This document shows, piece after piece, positions 54,201 through 64,000 of a stretch of DNA of 64,000 bases. The DNA is from Acanthochlamys bracteata (Eukaryota > Streptophyta > Magnoliopsida > Pandanales > Velloziaceae). The position numbers and the translations under genes are program-made. The notes below the pieces were generated by a model that made no database searches, was not told the DNA's origin, and worked only from the letters and a program-made list of their open reading frames with translations. The stretch's first letter is position 1, and every line of letters begins with the position of its first letter. The stretch spans positions 9,479,725 through 9,543,724 of the forward strand of contig CM034129.1 of assembly GCA_019914995.1 (NCBI GenBank). The letters run 5' to 3'.

Positions 54201-54454
54201 ACATAAAAAATTGTCACCTTAATGAACAACTAGGAAGTAACGATCTTCAACGGTTTTATATAAACATTTACCTCAGGAGTGGCGCGAGGGTAATGAAATC
54301 CGGCGGAGATCAACATCCGCCGTTTTCCTCCGAGAATCAGCGCTCTGTGATCGTAGCTAACGTTGAATGGCTCGAAGAAATTCCCCTCCACCATCACCGT
54401 CATCATCGCCGCCGCTGCGGCCATGATCGAGATCAACAACCACCAACTCCCCAT
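42240..54454 (-). CDS. BGAL9-like: Beta-galactosidase, GH35 with C-terminal SUEL lectin domain (BGAL9-like)
   Basis: Secreted or cell-wall beta-galactosidase that removes terminal beta-galactose from wall polysaccharides or glycoproteins. Exons (- order): 54454-54272, 53570-53475, 53386-53274, 52806-52740, 51305-51213, 50824-50681, 50530-50442, 50169-50064, 49566-49479, 49334-49210, 48371-48174, 47419-47190, 46840-46725, 46577-46480, 46104-45994, 45819-45712, 43566-43358, 42815-42467, 42386-42240. All phases agree; about 889 aa, the size of Arabidopsis BGAL9. Signal peptide about 1-24 ([20 protein letters not shown]). GH35 marks: [47 protein letters not shown] with acid/base Glu188, and WTEDWNGW with nucleophile Glu257. 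Jelly-roll domains follow; a SUEL-type galactose-binding lectin domain (about 795-877, Cys-rich, [19 protein letters not shown]) ends the protein. The intact frame contrasts with introns holding a LINE fragment and a fold-back element. The 5' leader has two very short upstream ATG frames (54510, 54492). Confidence 0.96.
44311..45183 (-). mobile_element. 5'-truncated, degenerate LINE retrotransposon in a BGAL intron
   Basis: Read on the - strand, the segment holds the second half of a plant LINE reverse transcriptase with stops and frameshifts. In order: [38 protein letters not shown] (the catalytic F/YADD box as IADD); [25 protein letters not shown]-like; [13 protein letters not shown]; and [17 protein letters not shown]-like at 44383-44589. 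It ends in the typical LINE 3' tail, GTTCATACAACCAACC ... followed by (GTT)n, at 44311-44370. The 5' truncation inside the RT domain is typical of a dead-on-arrival insertion. It lies in sense orientation in the 2.1 kb intron between exons 16 and 17 and is inactive. Confidence 0.88.
48452..48474. repeat. AT dinucleotide microsatellite
   Basis: About 11 AT units directly abutting the left end of the fold-back element in the BGAL intron; a shorter TA run flanks the far side (about 48841-48852). Confidence 0.8.
48476..49120. repeat. Fold-back (inverted repeat) element with extra arm copies, BGAL intron 10
   Basis: Left arm 48476-48634 and right arm 48650-48808 are inverted copies of about 160 bp, roughly 80% identical by eye, with a loop of about 15 bp. 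Shared blocks include GGCACACGGTGC/GGCGCACATACC, TGGATATGAA, AACATGTTGATAAAAT, CAATCGAAATAC, TGACCTC and AAAATGACACAAAAA. A third copy in right-arm orientation lies at about 48862-49050 (TTTTTTGTCATTTTGAGCAA ... ATATCCAACGGTAGAAATTA), and a partial fourth at about 49070-49120. It is flanked by TA repeats and has no coding capacity. Probably a MITE or fold-back transposon; the transcribed intron would form a long hairpin. Confidence 0.75.
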
Positions 54455-54558
54455 CAATCAGACAATTGACTCTAATGTAATATAAGCACCATGAAATCAA
54501 TTCAATACATAAGAGAAAATTTTCTTTGCTGTTGAACCAGTGGTGAACTGCTTGAAGC

Positions 54559-54566
54559 TTTATAGC
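54559..54566 (-). promoter_or_regulatory. TATA box of the BGAL gene
   Basis: On the - strand GGCTATAAAGCTTC lies about 105 bp before the ATG, predicting a start near 54530. Upstream are site II-type motifs: AGCCCAAT near 54704, TGGGCT near 54733, TGGGCC at 54755-54760 and TGGGCT at 54798-54803. Confidence 0.45.
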
Positions 54567-54815
54567 CTTTGAAGTCGTGCAGAAGCAAGCTACAAGGATG
54601 TTATGCTTACGTAAGCTGAGGCTATCCTTATCCTTTAAAAAAATACTAAAATATACTTATCGTGGGACTTAACACCTGGTAGGGCCTGTCTAAAACTTCG
54701 AAAAGCCCAATACATTATGGACTGCAAGATATTGGGCTTCACAGAAACATTAGTTGGGCCGTACAATTATGCTTTCTTTAAGAGTTAGAGGCCGTTATGG
54801 GCTTTCCAGAGTATT

Positions 54816-55030
54816 TATTGACTTTTTAATTTTCTATATTTTAATAAATTTTATATAATATTTTATAAAATTTATTTAAAATGTATAAAAAATTTGAATT
54901 CGTAAAATTCTATTATTACTTATTATTTTTTGAGGTAAAAAAAGAAATTATTTTCGCAATAGGATAAAAATACTTTGTATTATAGAAAAAAACTTTTTCA
55001 TAAGTATTTTTAAATATTAGTGTCTAGCAA
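54816..55030 (+). repeat. MITE-like AT-rich repeat, copy C
   Basis: Blocks matching the copies at 16160 and 20450: TTTTTAATTTTCTATATTTT, AATAAATTTTATATAATATT, TATAAAATTTATTTAA, then GAATTCGTAAAATTCTATTA and a CATAAGTATTTTTAAATA right end. It lies in the divergent BGAL/RING promoter region. Confidence 0.45.
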
Positions 55031-55689
55031 ATGCAGGTGAATTATGTGAAAATAAAAAGTGAAAAATAAAGTTTCTTAAAAAATAGGTTAAAAATAAAGT
55101 TTAATTTTTTATTATAATTATTTATTGAAGTGGGTTAGAAATAAATTTAATTTTTATTTTTTAAAATAAGTTAAAAATAAAATAAATAATTTTGAAGTAT
55201 AATTTTGAATTAAATTTATATTTAAAATATGTGAATATCTGAAAATACAATAGAAGAAATTGAAATTCTGAAAACCCAATAGAAATGTGGGTTGTAATGT
55301 ATTAGATTTGCTACGTAGGTCAACAACTGTTGGGCCGTTATGCCGAACCGACTCATTTTTTTATTATTATTTTTTGGACGTTTTCTTTGTTTTTTGTTTT
55401 CTATGAATTTGAAACAAGAACCTCTCTTTCCCATATTCGCCACTAAGGGTGTAGTTTCCTTTGAGGTAAACTATTTTTTTTAAGTGTTTAAAACATTAAA
55501 TTAAAAATTAAAAATATTTATAAAAATAAATTTATAAATATTAATTTATATTTTAATAGTAAATTTAAAATATTAATATAAATATTTATTTTAAATTTGT
55601 ATTTTTTTATTAAAATAAATTTTAAAAAAGTAGAGTTTAGATAGATGGCAAAGAACGCGCCCTACTACAAAACAACGGAAAACTCTATG
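55031..55689. other. AT-rich divergent intergenic region
   Basis: Between BGAL (- strand) and the RING pseudogene (+ strand). Mostly AT-rich, with a TTGGGCCG site II motif near 55329. No gene seen; a 73-codon - strand frame at 55222-55443 lacks coding character. Confidence 0.45.
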
Positions 55690-58600
55690 AACTTTTTCAC
55701 TTCGCGTTCAATTCAGACTTAAATCGAATAGAATTCCTAATTCTTCAATTGAAAAGGTACTATTGTTATCATCTTTTTTCGTTTATTCATGGTTTAGGAT
55801 TAATTTTCGTTAGGAATTTTGTTGTTTTTGGTATAATTCTCAATTGGGTCTTTTCCTTTGGAGTTTTCTTTAAAGAGTCGATTTTTACTTGTAAATCCTG
55901 TTGCTTTATGTGTTTCATTAAGATTTTTAGGAAATCAAGCGCCGACAATTTGAATCTTGCATCATAGTTTTCTTGTTGATCCGAAAATTTGTTCTTTTTT
56001 TTAGTTTAACGTGTAATTTCTTACATGTAGGTGTATGTTTTCTTCATCTGGAAGTTTTTTTATTTTCTTGGGAAAAAAATTCAGTTAAAGGTTTGTGAAC
56101 TTTCGGTCTTCAAGTTCTTAATGTTGCCATCAAGTTATAGTTTCTGTATTAGATTGTTCTTGTTGTTTTATATCTTAATTTTAATTTTGTTTTGCATCGT
56201 TTTTTACGATTTTAAGTACCAGGATCTTGATAATTTACCTTGTACATCTTCAATATGTGTGCCGAAACTACTGTCCAATGGTTGGCTAGGAGGAATTCTT
56301 CGGATAATAACCACTCAAAAACAGTTGTTGATGTGGACCTCAATTTGCTTGCTCCAAATGGTCCTCGTAAAGAAGAACTGGTGCTTCTCCCGGTGATTCT
56401 AAATACAGTTAGCCTACTTAACAACACAAGGTCCTAGGAATGGCATCTCAATATGTCCCATTAATGTTGAGGTTATTGAGGGTGAAGTGGAGGTTTTGTG
56501 TTCCAAACTAAAAGAGCTCAAGTTAGTCCATTTTTTTCACTTCTTTTATTTGCCAAAGTTTTGATTTTCGATGCCTAGATTTCTTTTGTTGTTATAATGC
56601 TTGTGTTTCTATTTGCTGAAGTGTTTGAGATCTTGAAAAATGTTCAGACAAGATTTATTCTAGAAGGAACCGTCTGGTTATTAGACAAAGAATCAGATAA
56701 TCAACCATAAGGAAAGGGTTAGTACTTCCATTGCTTCCTAGATGTGCATTTCGCATGACTTAGTTATAGGAGAAAAAAGAACGGTGTAAATATCTTTTAG
56801 ATATAGTTTTTAAACTAAACTTATGCATGATTTTTTTTAACCTTTTTCTCCCCATAGTTTCCTATAATAATACATAATAATTTATTCTTACTTAATGTGA
56901 TTTTCTAGCCAATTTTGTGACATCTATTTTGATGAAGATTTCTATTCCAAAAATCTGATTTATTTGTTTATTTAGTAAGTTCAGCAGATATTTTAATTGA
57001 TGGATGTTATTTGTTGTCCCTTAGAATAGCATCTTTTTCTACTTCTTGTATACTAGTGATAGTTTGAGCAAGCATTTGGATTATACGCATTATGGAAGTG
57101 GAAGATAGTGCTGATGGTCAACATGTCTCAATGTCGTTAAAGAATGCTTAGAATCGTGGTTGTTCTGAATGTTTTTTTTCTTTTTTTAAAAATCATCCCC
57201 AGTGAGCCAATAATATGATAATAAAAACTTTTAGTATTATAACGCATATCTTTTGTAAAACTTGCCTTGTTCTTGTGTCTCTTTCATGTTTCATTTGTTC
57301 CCTGTTTGACCTTAAATATATAGTTTTTGGTAGTGTCCACGGATTTCTCTTTATCTTAGACTTCAACGAGTGATCTCTCATCAACTAGGATTCTCTGAAG
57401 TGCTTTGAATTGACAAGAAGAAGGGGTAGCGAGTTCCCTCTGGCAGAACTGTTAATGAATGCCATGCGTTATCTTCAGGAAAAAAGCACAAGGTAGAGGA
57501 TTCAAAACATTTATACCAGGCAAATAAAAACTTAATTAAGATGTTGAAATTTCAGGATTTTCTTTCAATATAGAGATAGCTCTTATCATGAATGGAGCTT
57601 TGGCGCTTTGTTTGTTTACCAAAGTATTCGCTTATGATCATCTTTCTCTTCTTTTACTACCTACTATATAGTGCATTACATTATCTAAAGGACTTTATGT
57701 TGACGGAATCAAGCCCTCTTGTGGAGTCCAGTTAATATCTGTCCTTTAGCTTATAACTGTAAACAACTAGAAACAAATGTAAACAGGTGTCATTAAAAGA
57801 TGAGCCACTCTTGTTCTCATCTTCACTCCAATATGAGATTATGCCTTTTAGCATAGTGGAGTCAGAGCAAATTAATCCAATATTATAACTTCAAGCAAAT
57901 TTAGTACTTGCTATGTAAGATTTAAGAAAGTGATAATTGACATGAGTAATTTCACGATGTAACCAAAAGAGTCTTGATTTGAATGAATAGTAAATTAGAA
58001 TTGTGATAGAACAAAACTGTTTAACTCGTCATGGTTTAGTCTTTGGAGAGTTCTTAAAAAATGAGTGTAAACTGCATGGATAATTTCATGAGATGTTTCA
58101 TCATAAGAGTATGTCAACAAAGGCAATGAGTTGGGAGCTGAGTTTTGCTAGTTTAAATATCATGCAATCCTTTTGCATGCATTTTTATTACCTGCATCAT
58201 CTGGAGATTATCTTTTTTATTTCGGAAGGAGCTCACTCCACCTAGTGGGACAAGGCTTAGTTAGTTGTCCTTGTTGTATTAATGTGACGTGTAGTTGATT
58301 CAATTTACAGATTTGCAAACTGAACTCATTGTTGTAGCATGATTTGCTCCATAAACTAGTCGAGCTCAAGCATGAACAGACTTCTGCTCTATTCTATATT
58401 TTAATAAGATCATCAGAATATTAGGTTTATCAGTAGCACAACTCAAAGTAATACCGGTGCAAAATGCTATAGTATCACTTGGGTAAACTGCAAATGCTCG
58501 AGCTCAAAAATACCAAATACTTTAGAATTTTATATTTGGTTGTGAGTAGTACTCCTGCATTGGATGTTAAGACCTTCAAGGTAGCTGAGTCATAGATGGT

Positions 58601-59095
58601 AAAGTGTAAGGTCTGACTCCTTAGGCCTATGTTTTGAATCAAGCCAGAGAAGGAGCTCTTTTTGGAACTTACTAAAGCTCACTAGTTAATCTTATTCTCC
58701 TTAGCTCTAACTAAAGTAGTTTAAAGTTGGATCGATGTCAAGTTCATTTTTCATTAGGCTATTTACCAATTTGCTTCAGTTAAAGAGATGACTGTGGAAA
58801 AGCTTCATATAGATCTACATCATCAATTTTGTCAAAGGTTGTTGAGATATTACTTGGATCAGTGCAAAATTTACTTTTTCATCACTTCTTGTACATTGGC
58901 AAATTAATTTATTTTATCTAAAATTTTCAACTTTTCATCCAAAGGCCTCATCAACCATCTGTGGCCATTCTGCCAGAGGTGCATTACAATGACTATTTAG
59001 CAGTGAAATGCCGTACATGCTGGAGGAAACTTACACCCGTGTAATTTTCACAGGGTGTATCTTTCAAAAGAGAATGAGGTATGCAGAAGTCTTGG
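55690..59095 (+). pseudogene. Decayed RING-finger E3 ligase gene (plant RNF4-like family)
   Basis: Pieces of a small nuclear-type RING protein occur in the correct order. A 5' leader (about 55690-55756, AAAAG|GTACTA) and acceptor ACCAG|GATC at about 56222 precede an ATG at 56255: MCAETTVQWLARRNSS, then KTVVDVDLNLLAPNGPR, a VDLN motif seen near the start of these proteins. The frame hits TAG at 56435; in another frame PINVEVIEGEVEVL follows (56460-56505). SRRNRLVI (about 56668-56691, within DKIYSRRNRLVIRQ) matches the family's conserved basic block. The RING end is at 58943-59090: ASSTICGH, then out of frame FCQRCITMTI, then KCRTCWRKLTPV, a stop, then HRVYLS in yet another frame. At least three frameshifts plus stops disrupt the zinc-binding domain, and I could not find the CPICM exon. 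Homology is from memory of the family; disabling lesions are seen directly. Confidence 0.7.
58231..58279 (+). mobile_element. LINE 3' tail remnant
   Basis: CACTCCACCTAGTGGGACAA followed by GGCTTAGTTAGTTGTCCTTG and TTGTA matches the well-known 3' end of plant LINEs (CCCACCTAGTGGGA-AAGGCTT-GTTGTTG). It lies in an intron-equivalent part of the RING pseudogene. Only the tail is visible. Confidence 0.5.
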
Positions 59096-61640
59096 TCTGA
59101 ACGGTGTGCATCTGTCTATGGATGCTTGAGACTCTAATTCAACTGATTATTTTATATCAACAATTAAATCCTTTGAACTGGATAGTTTTTTTTTTTTTTT
59201 TGTTATATAAATCTGAAATATCAAATCAAAAGGAGAAGAGTAAATTGAGTTGATAATAAAATTATTTTCGATTAAGAGAAGTTCCTACACGCAGCATATA
59301 AACAACCGGCTGTATGTATGATATATTTCACAGACAGATATTAGCATAACAGATTTTGCATTAAGATAAATTGATAGTAAACTTGAACTACTCAGGAGAT
59401 TTATATGGTTCGACAAATCTCTTTGTCTATATTTGCGAATGTTCTTTCGTAAAAGCTTAAGCCTCACTAGACTTTTAACATGTTACACTTATCAAGAGCA
59501 AAGTGTTCCACTAACCACACTTATTTTTACGGATTTGTCTACAACAGACAATCTCTTACAGGCTGTTGGATACACAGGTCCTCCTGGTTGGTTAGCTAGT
59601 TTTGTTCCAAAGTTAATGAAGTTCTACTAAGCTCTAACTGAGCTTCTCCCTCAAATACTTCACCAAGCACTTAACCACTAGTTTACAGAAATTTGAAACA
59701 AAAGGTTACCCACAGAATCAATTTCAAAGCAATAAATAAACTTATGGTTAGCTATAAAGATGATCAAACAGGCTGCCAGAGTGTGTTAATAAGTAATCAG
59801 TAATAGTAAGAATTTTTTTTGGGGATTTGTGTTAGGATAATGTTTGCTTTCTCTTCTTTGAATAGCTCAGTGTGTCTCCGTATTTTCTCATTTTTTCCTA
59901 TTCTGCAACTCTTCTTTTTCTTATATTGTCTCTTCTTGTAGGAAGGAGCTTCTTCTTTCCGTTGGAGATCTTTTCGTTAAAGTCTACAAGATAGTAGCAA
60001 GTTTTAAGATTAAGATGAAAATATATCCAGCAATCTTTTTATTGTATCATGATTTTATCTGTCTAGTGCAAATTTTTCTATGGGCATTAAATGCAAGGGA
60101 GAAAGAAATTCAAACTCTTCTTTAACTGCTGCTCATTTGCTCCTACTGCCCACTTGTTTTAGCTGAGTTGGTTTTTGTAATTTCTTTAGCTGAGTTGGCT
60201 TTCTTTAAGTGATGTGGATCTATGCAACTTGTTTCTTATTTTCTTGCTTAGAGCTAAGTTGGATGGTGAGTCTCTTCAGTGAATCCATTGATCTAGCTGA
60301 AGTTCTTTTCGTTGAGCTTGCTTGGTCATCTACTAATCCTTGTGCTTGAGCTTATTTTTAATTGGTGTAGTGGCTCAATTATGTGATACAAAATTGTAAT
60401 AAGATAGTGGACTTGCTCTATGATATCTTCTTATGATTAAATCTGTAATTTTTTTTTAAGAAAATTCAAAATCTGAATATTGATAGTATTTCTACATTGT
60501 CAGAAGGCGTTTTTAATAGCTACTTTAGATATTTTTCTTAATCTGTTCGTTTTGTGGTTTTCTATAATTCTTGATGTGAAATTGCAGCTGGTATATTCCT
60601 CACTATAACTTCAAATTTTAGCTTCAAAATGATGAGAAAATTTTGATCAAACTGTATTTGAAAGTCGACTTAATATTTCTGTAACTCACTGTTTTACAAA
60701 TTATTATTTTTTGTTTTCTTCTAATGTTTCATGATTTTTAGACTTGTGTTGATTGTGATTTGATGACTTATTAGATCAATCTTATAGTGAGCATGTTGTT
60801 TTAACTCTGATGAAAAAATTGAAAGTAAGATAAAATCAATAACTTACTTGAATCTATCTGTGAAAGATGTATGCTGATCATGATGGTTTGAATTAGCTGT
60901 TTGATTCATGCAGCTAGAGACAACAGCTTTCAGTTGAATTTTTCTGTTTTGCCAATGCTCTATTTATACGCTCTGTTCTTTGGCTACTGTTCATGTTTCT
61001 CTGAAAGAATTTCGTATATAAATAGCAAACCGGTAGCTAGTTAAAGTTTGTAGTCCCCTATTCATGTGTGCTCTGTTATCTAATTATTGTTCATGCGCCT
61101 CTAAAGGAATTTGTATATAGATAGCAAACATATAATTAACTGTTAGGTGGCTGTCTGTAAATAAAAAGTCTCATTATGCTATAATTGGCTTGTTGTCTCT
61201 AGCTAAAGAATAAATCTTATTTGTAAAATCTTTCAAAACTTGATTCAAATTATTAAATAACCTTAATTTATAAACTATAATTTTTAATTATTATTGTCAT
61301 TAAAATCGACCTTCAAGTTCCAACGTTTTTTATTGGATTCGCCGTCTTATTTGTTTGGGAACCACGACTTGTTGAGGCAGAATGGAGCTTGCAAGTAGTC
61401 TTATGCGAGTGGCTGAATGATAAAGTATACGACTTTATGTGAAGCTGCTGTCTAGCCATAGAAGTTCCAGAAGCGGTTGAAGTTGCAATCCAAATAATTG
61501 GCAAGTTGTACCATGATGCATAACCAACTAAAGCATTTTAGACTGATGAGGTTCATTCTTGTCGGTAATTGAACAAGCGTGAAAGAACTCGACACGCTTT
61601 AATCAAGAAAAAATTTCGTTCTCTTTAACCCAGCAAAGCC
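59096..61640. other. 2.5 kb gene-free region
   Basis: AT-rich, without a supported gene. Holds a poly-T run at 59186-59201, a direct repeat at 60971-61145, and short non-coding-looking frames (59433-59630 on +, 61313-61504 on -). A slightly GC-richer piece at 61320-61510 might be an old gene fragment but resembles nothing I know. The presumed 3' UTR of the AP-2 sigma gene begins near 61640. Confidence 0.45.
60971..61145 (+). repeat. Two ~75-bp direct repeats, 100-bp period
   Basis: Segments 60971-61044 and 61071-61145 share CTCTGTT, TACTGTTCATG / TATTGTTCATG, CTCT(G/A)AA(A/G)GAATTT, GTATATA(A/G)ATAGCAAAC and a TAGTTA/TAACTGTTA end. A local tandem duplication, diverged, with no coding role visible. 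Confidence 0.6.
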
Positions 61641-61963
61641 AAAGGCAGCTTCGTGAAAACAAGACAATACATCACAGTATATATAATGCCCTACAGCAAT
61701 AGTATACAATGTCTGGCAAAAAGCCAAGAATCTTATTAATACATCTATGGCAAGCGCTTATCCTGAAACAGCACTGGACACAGCAAGTAACAATTAGGTA
61801 TGCTAAATATACAAACAAAGAGATCCTGGAACCTGTTTCTGTAGCCTGAGATATCAATAGTCAAGGATTTGCAAAGGCACCGAAACGGGATCACATGATT
61901 CACAAGAAAATTGTCGGATTGAGAAACGCTGTCTCAACCTTCTATCTCCTCTCAGTATAGTTA

Positions 61964-63578
61964 TCATTCTTGCTTTTCCAGCTCTCCCATTCTCTCAATG
62001 ATTGCCTGCATGATTCCAAGAAAAAATGAGAAATACAAAAGGTGAATGACATCAATGATGTCATACTCTTATAGAATCAATGATCATGCTTATCTAATTT
62101 GATCCTTGTTAAAGATTTAAGATCAACATCTGCAAGATAATGAGAACTCAAGCACTTACAATAACCACCAATATAAAAAAAAACATAGCCACAGAAGTTA
62201 ACATAAAAGATTAATACAAATCGAAAATCCTAAAATGGTTCAACCAGGAATTGGTTGAAGCACCAAATCCAATTGACCAAGCTCTGTAAGTATAAAAGGA
62301 AGTTCTCTGCTATAACAAAGGTTCTATAAGAAAATGATGCAGCAACAGATTTTGGAGTCAGTTGCATATCCTTTACACACATCAAATCAGGGGATAATAA
62401 TGCTTACATATATGCTACATTGAATAAAGAAGACTATCCAAGGAAATTAATTTTTCAAAAAAGAGAAGCAGTATAAAGCATCTGACAAAGGGACACGTCG
62501 AAATTTGGATAACTGACCTTCTTGCTTGTTTCTTGTAGCTCCCCAGCAAGTATAAACTCGTCCAGAATTAGATACACCTTCATGGGAGCAAGCACATTAC
62601 AAGTTATTACTGAACATGCTTATGAAATGAAGCATGCGAGGCTCAGTAAGACAAGAAGCCAGGATTACTACAAGTGTCACATAGTTCTCAGTGTAAGAAA
62701 GCACAAACTCGAGCTAGCATTTAGAGAAGATTACTCATTAGGTAAATCAAAATTTCAATAATTAATGCCAATTTCTTCTATTTAACTGCAATGTAAGCAA
62801 CTCCGACTTTATTTAGACAAGACTGATATACATCACAGCTCTAAGAAAGCAATGGCTAGAACTTGAAAAAAAGGTATCCGCTGATGCTGATAGCACCCAA
62901 TCAAGAATTCATAACTTATTTATAGTTAAGTCGTTGTTTTAGGTTGTTTGAACAGCGAACAAGAAAAATACATATAAAAAAATGAACTCCTGCCTAGTCA
63001 GACAAGTTCAAAAGCCAAGCTAGCAACGAGTTATGACTTTATGAGCCACATCATGCAATAAATTCCAATATAGATATCAGTAATGAAAGAGAAAATGTGA
63101 GTCCTCAACTACATATTTTAGATAATGCACAAGTACCACTATATTCTGCCATTGCTTGTGAAACACTGATGCATTTGGAAATCCCAATAACAGTAGATAG
63201 TAGTACACAGGCCTTCAACAAATGCATATGTTTTCACATACCTTCAGTTTGAGTTTAGTATATACATATCAGGTATACTTGAGGGCAACACTAACATATG
63301 CACTCATCAGGACCATAATCTACAAGGAACTTTATCATTCTTCCAAGCATACACCAGCACGTGGGCAATCGCACAATGAAAAAGAGATTCAGACTGGTAC
63401 TAACCTTGTGGAAATTGAACACTAAATCCAGTTCACATACATTGCTGAAGAAATGATCAAGAATCTCCACAAAAAGATGGATGCATTCCAAATACGCTAA
63501 CTCATTATCAGTAATATCAACACATAGTGAAAAGAAGAGACCAGCATATCGTCTGTAGATAATCTTGTGCGTCCGAAA
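61964..63578 (-). CDS. AP2S: AP-2 clathrin adaptor complex sigma subunit (3' part)
   Basis: Small (about 17 kDa) sigma subunit of the AP-2 adaptor, which links cargo to clathrin at the plasma membrane during endocytosis. Exons in the window (- order): 63578-63405 (starts [20 protein letters not shown], ends LDLVFNFHK), 62577-62518 ([20 protein letters not shown]), 62005-61964 ([13 protein letters not shown] and stop). All joins are phase 0, giving 91 residues; the family is about 142 aa, so about 51 N-terminal residues (starting MIRF in homologues) must lie beyond 64000. The plant-specific sequence [12 protein letters not shown] and [13 protein letters not shown] fits AP-2 sigma rather than AP-1 sigma or AP-3 sigma. 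The visible exons are intact and conserved. Confidence 0.95.
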
Positions 63579-64000
63579 CTGCAAATGATAAATGTGACAA
63601 TATTTCAATAAGGAGACACTAGTCAATGGTGAAAATGACTAATAGCCTTCACTTATTTTTCATAGCATATGTTTTTGTTAATGAGGTAATAATGCTATGA
63701 CAAGTTTGCCTTACTTTGTGTTCACAATGGAGAAACATCTAGCCTTACTGCATCTATAAGCATTGCATACTTTTCTAGTTGGTGAAAATCCTTTACGAGT
63801 TGACTGTAAGAGGAAATAAGATATTCATAAACCTCATTTTAAACTTTGTATTAGGGAGCACATTAACCCCAGAGAGGGGGAATGCTAAATTTTGTGCACA
63901 ACCACAGATGCTATAAGGGATCTCGGTTACTACTCAAGTTTCTGTATACAATAACTCGAGTAAATTATCTACTTCAACTTTTCCAGAATTGGTTATAAAT
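63579..64000. other. Intron of AP-2 sigma gene running off the window
   Basis: Begins upstream of the acceptor TTTGCAG at 63579-63585 (- strand). I searched both strands for the preceding exon and did not find it, so this is intron to the window edge. Confidence 0.6.

Noticed and set aside
59433-59630. 65-codon + strand frame ending PPGWLASFVPKLMKFY
   Set aside because: It looked like a protein fragment but I cannot match it to a family, and the upstream part is low-quality AT-rich sequence. Not reported as a gene.
1-64000. tRNA, rRNA, CRISPR, operon or bacterial-type elements
   Set aside because: No A/B-box tRNA pattern, rRNA block, regularly spaced repeat array or polycistronic arrangement was seen on either strand; the window is ordinary plant nuclear DNA.

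Overview
The window is nuclear DNA of a higher plant, most likely a core eudicot. Genes are interrupted by many GT-AG introns, the DNA between genes is strongly AT-rich, promoters carry plant elements (site II GGCCCA/TGGGC motifs, G-boxes, telo-boxes), and several genes are plant-specific: violaxanthin de-epoxidase, a RIN4/NOI protein, a GH35 beta-galactosidase with a SUEL lectin tail, and a plant UPL1/UPL2-type HECT ligase. I cannot name the species. I see no bacterial, organellar or viral gene block.

Layout from left to right: (1) + strand, putative protein O-fucosyltransferase, 1755-7399, 8 coding exons, about 504 aa. (2) + strand, small SAM-domain protein, 8363-12717, 6 exons, about 205 aa. 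(3) + strand, RIN4-like protein with two NOI domains, 14045-15643, 4 exons, about 245 aa. (4) - strand, violaxanthin de-epoxidase, 17002-19281, 5 coding exons, about 455 aa. (5) A 3.4 kb AT-rich gap. (6) + strand, giant HECT E3 ligase of the UPL1/UPL2 type, 24180-41192, 16 exons, about 3667 aa. (7) - strand, beta-galactosidase like BGAL9, 42240-54454, 19 exons, about 889 aa, with a dead LINE fragment in one intron and a large fold-back repeat in another. (8) + strand, a decayed RING-finger ligase gene, about 55690-59095. (9) A 2.5 kb gap. (10) - strand, the 3' part of the AP-2 clathrin adaptor sigma subunit, 61964-63578, whose 5' exons lie beyond the right edge. All exon joins listed were checked by hand for GT-AG borders and reading-frame phase.

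The genes are unrelated housekeeping, signalling and photoprotection genes, each with its own promoter; nothing indicates an operon or cluster. I did not find a convincing new biological system. The points worth a second look are non-coding: a three-fold intronic repeat in the UPL gene that copies its own splice donor, a 160-bp-arm fold-back element in the BGAL intron, the RING pseudogene, a dispersed AT-rich MITE-like family, upstream ORFs at two gene starts, and a possible retained-intron form of the RIN4-like protein with a hydrophobic tail.
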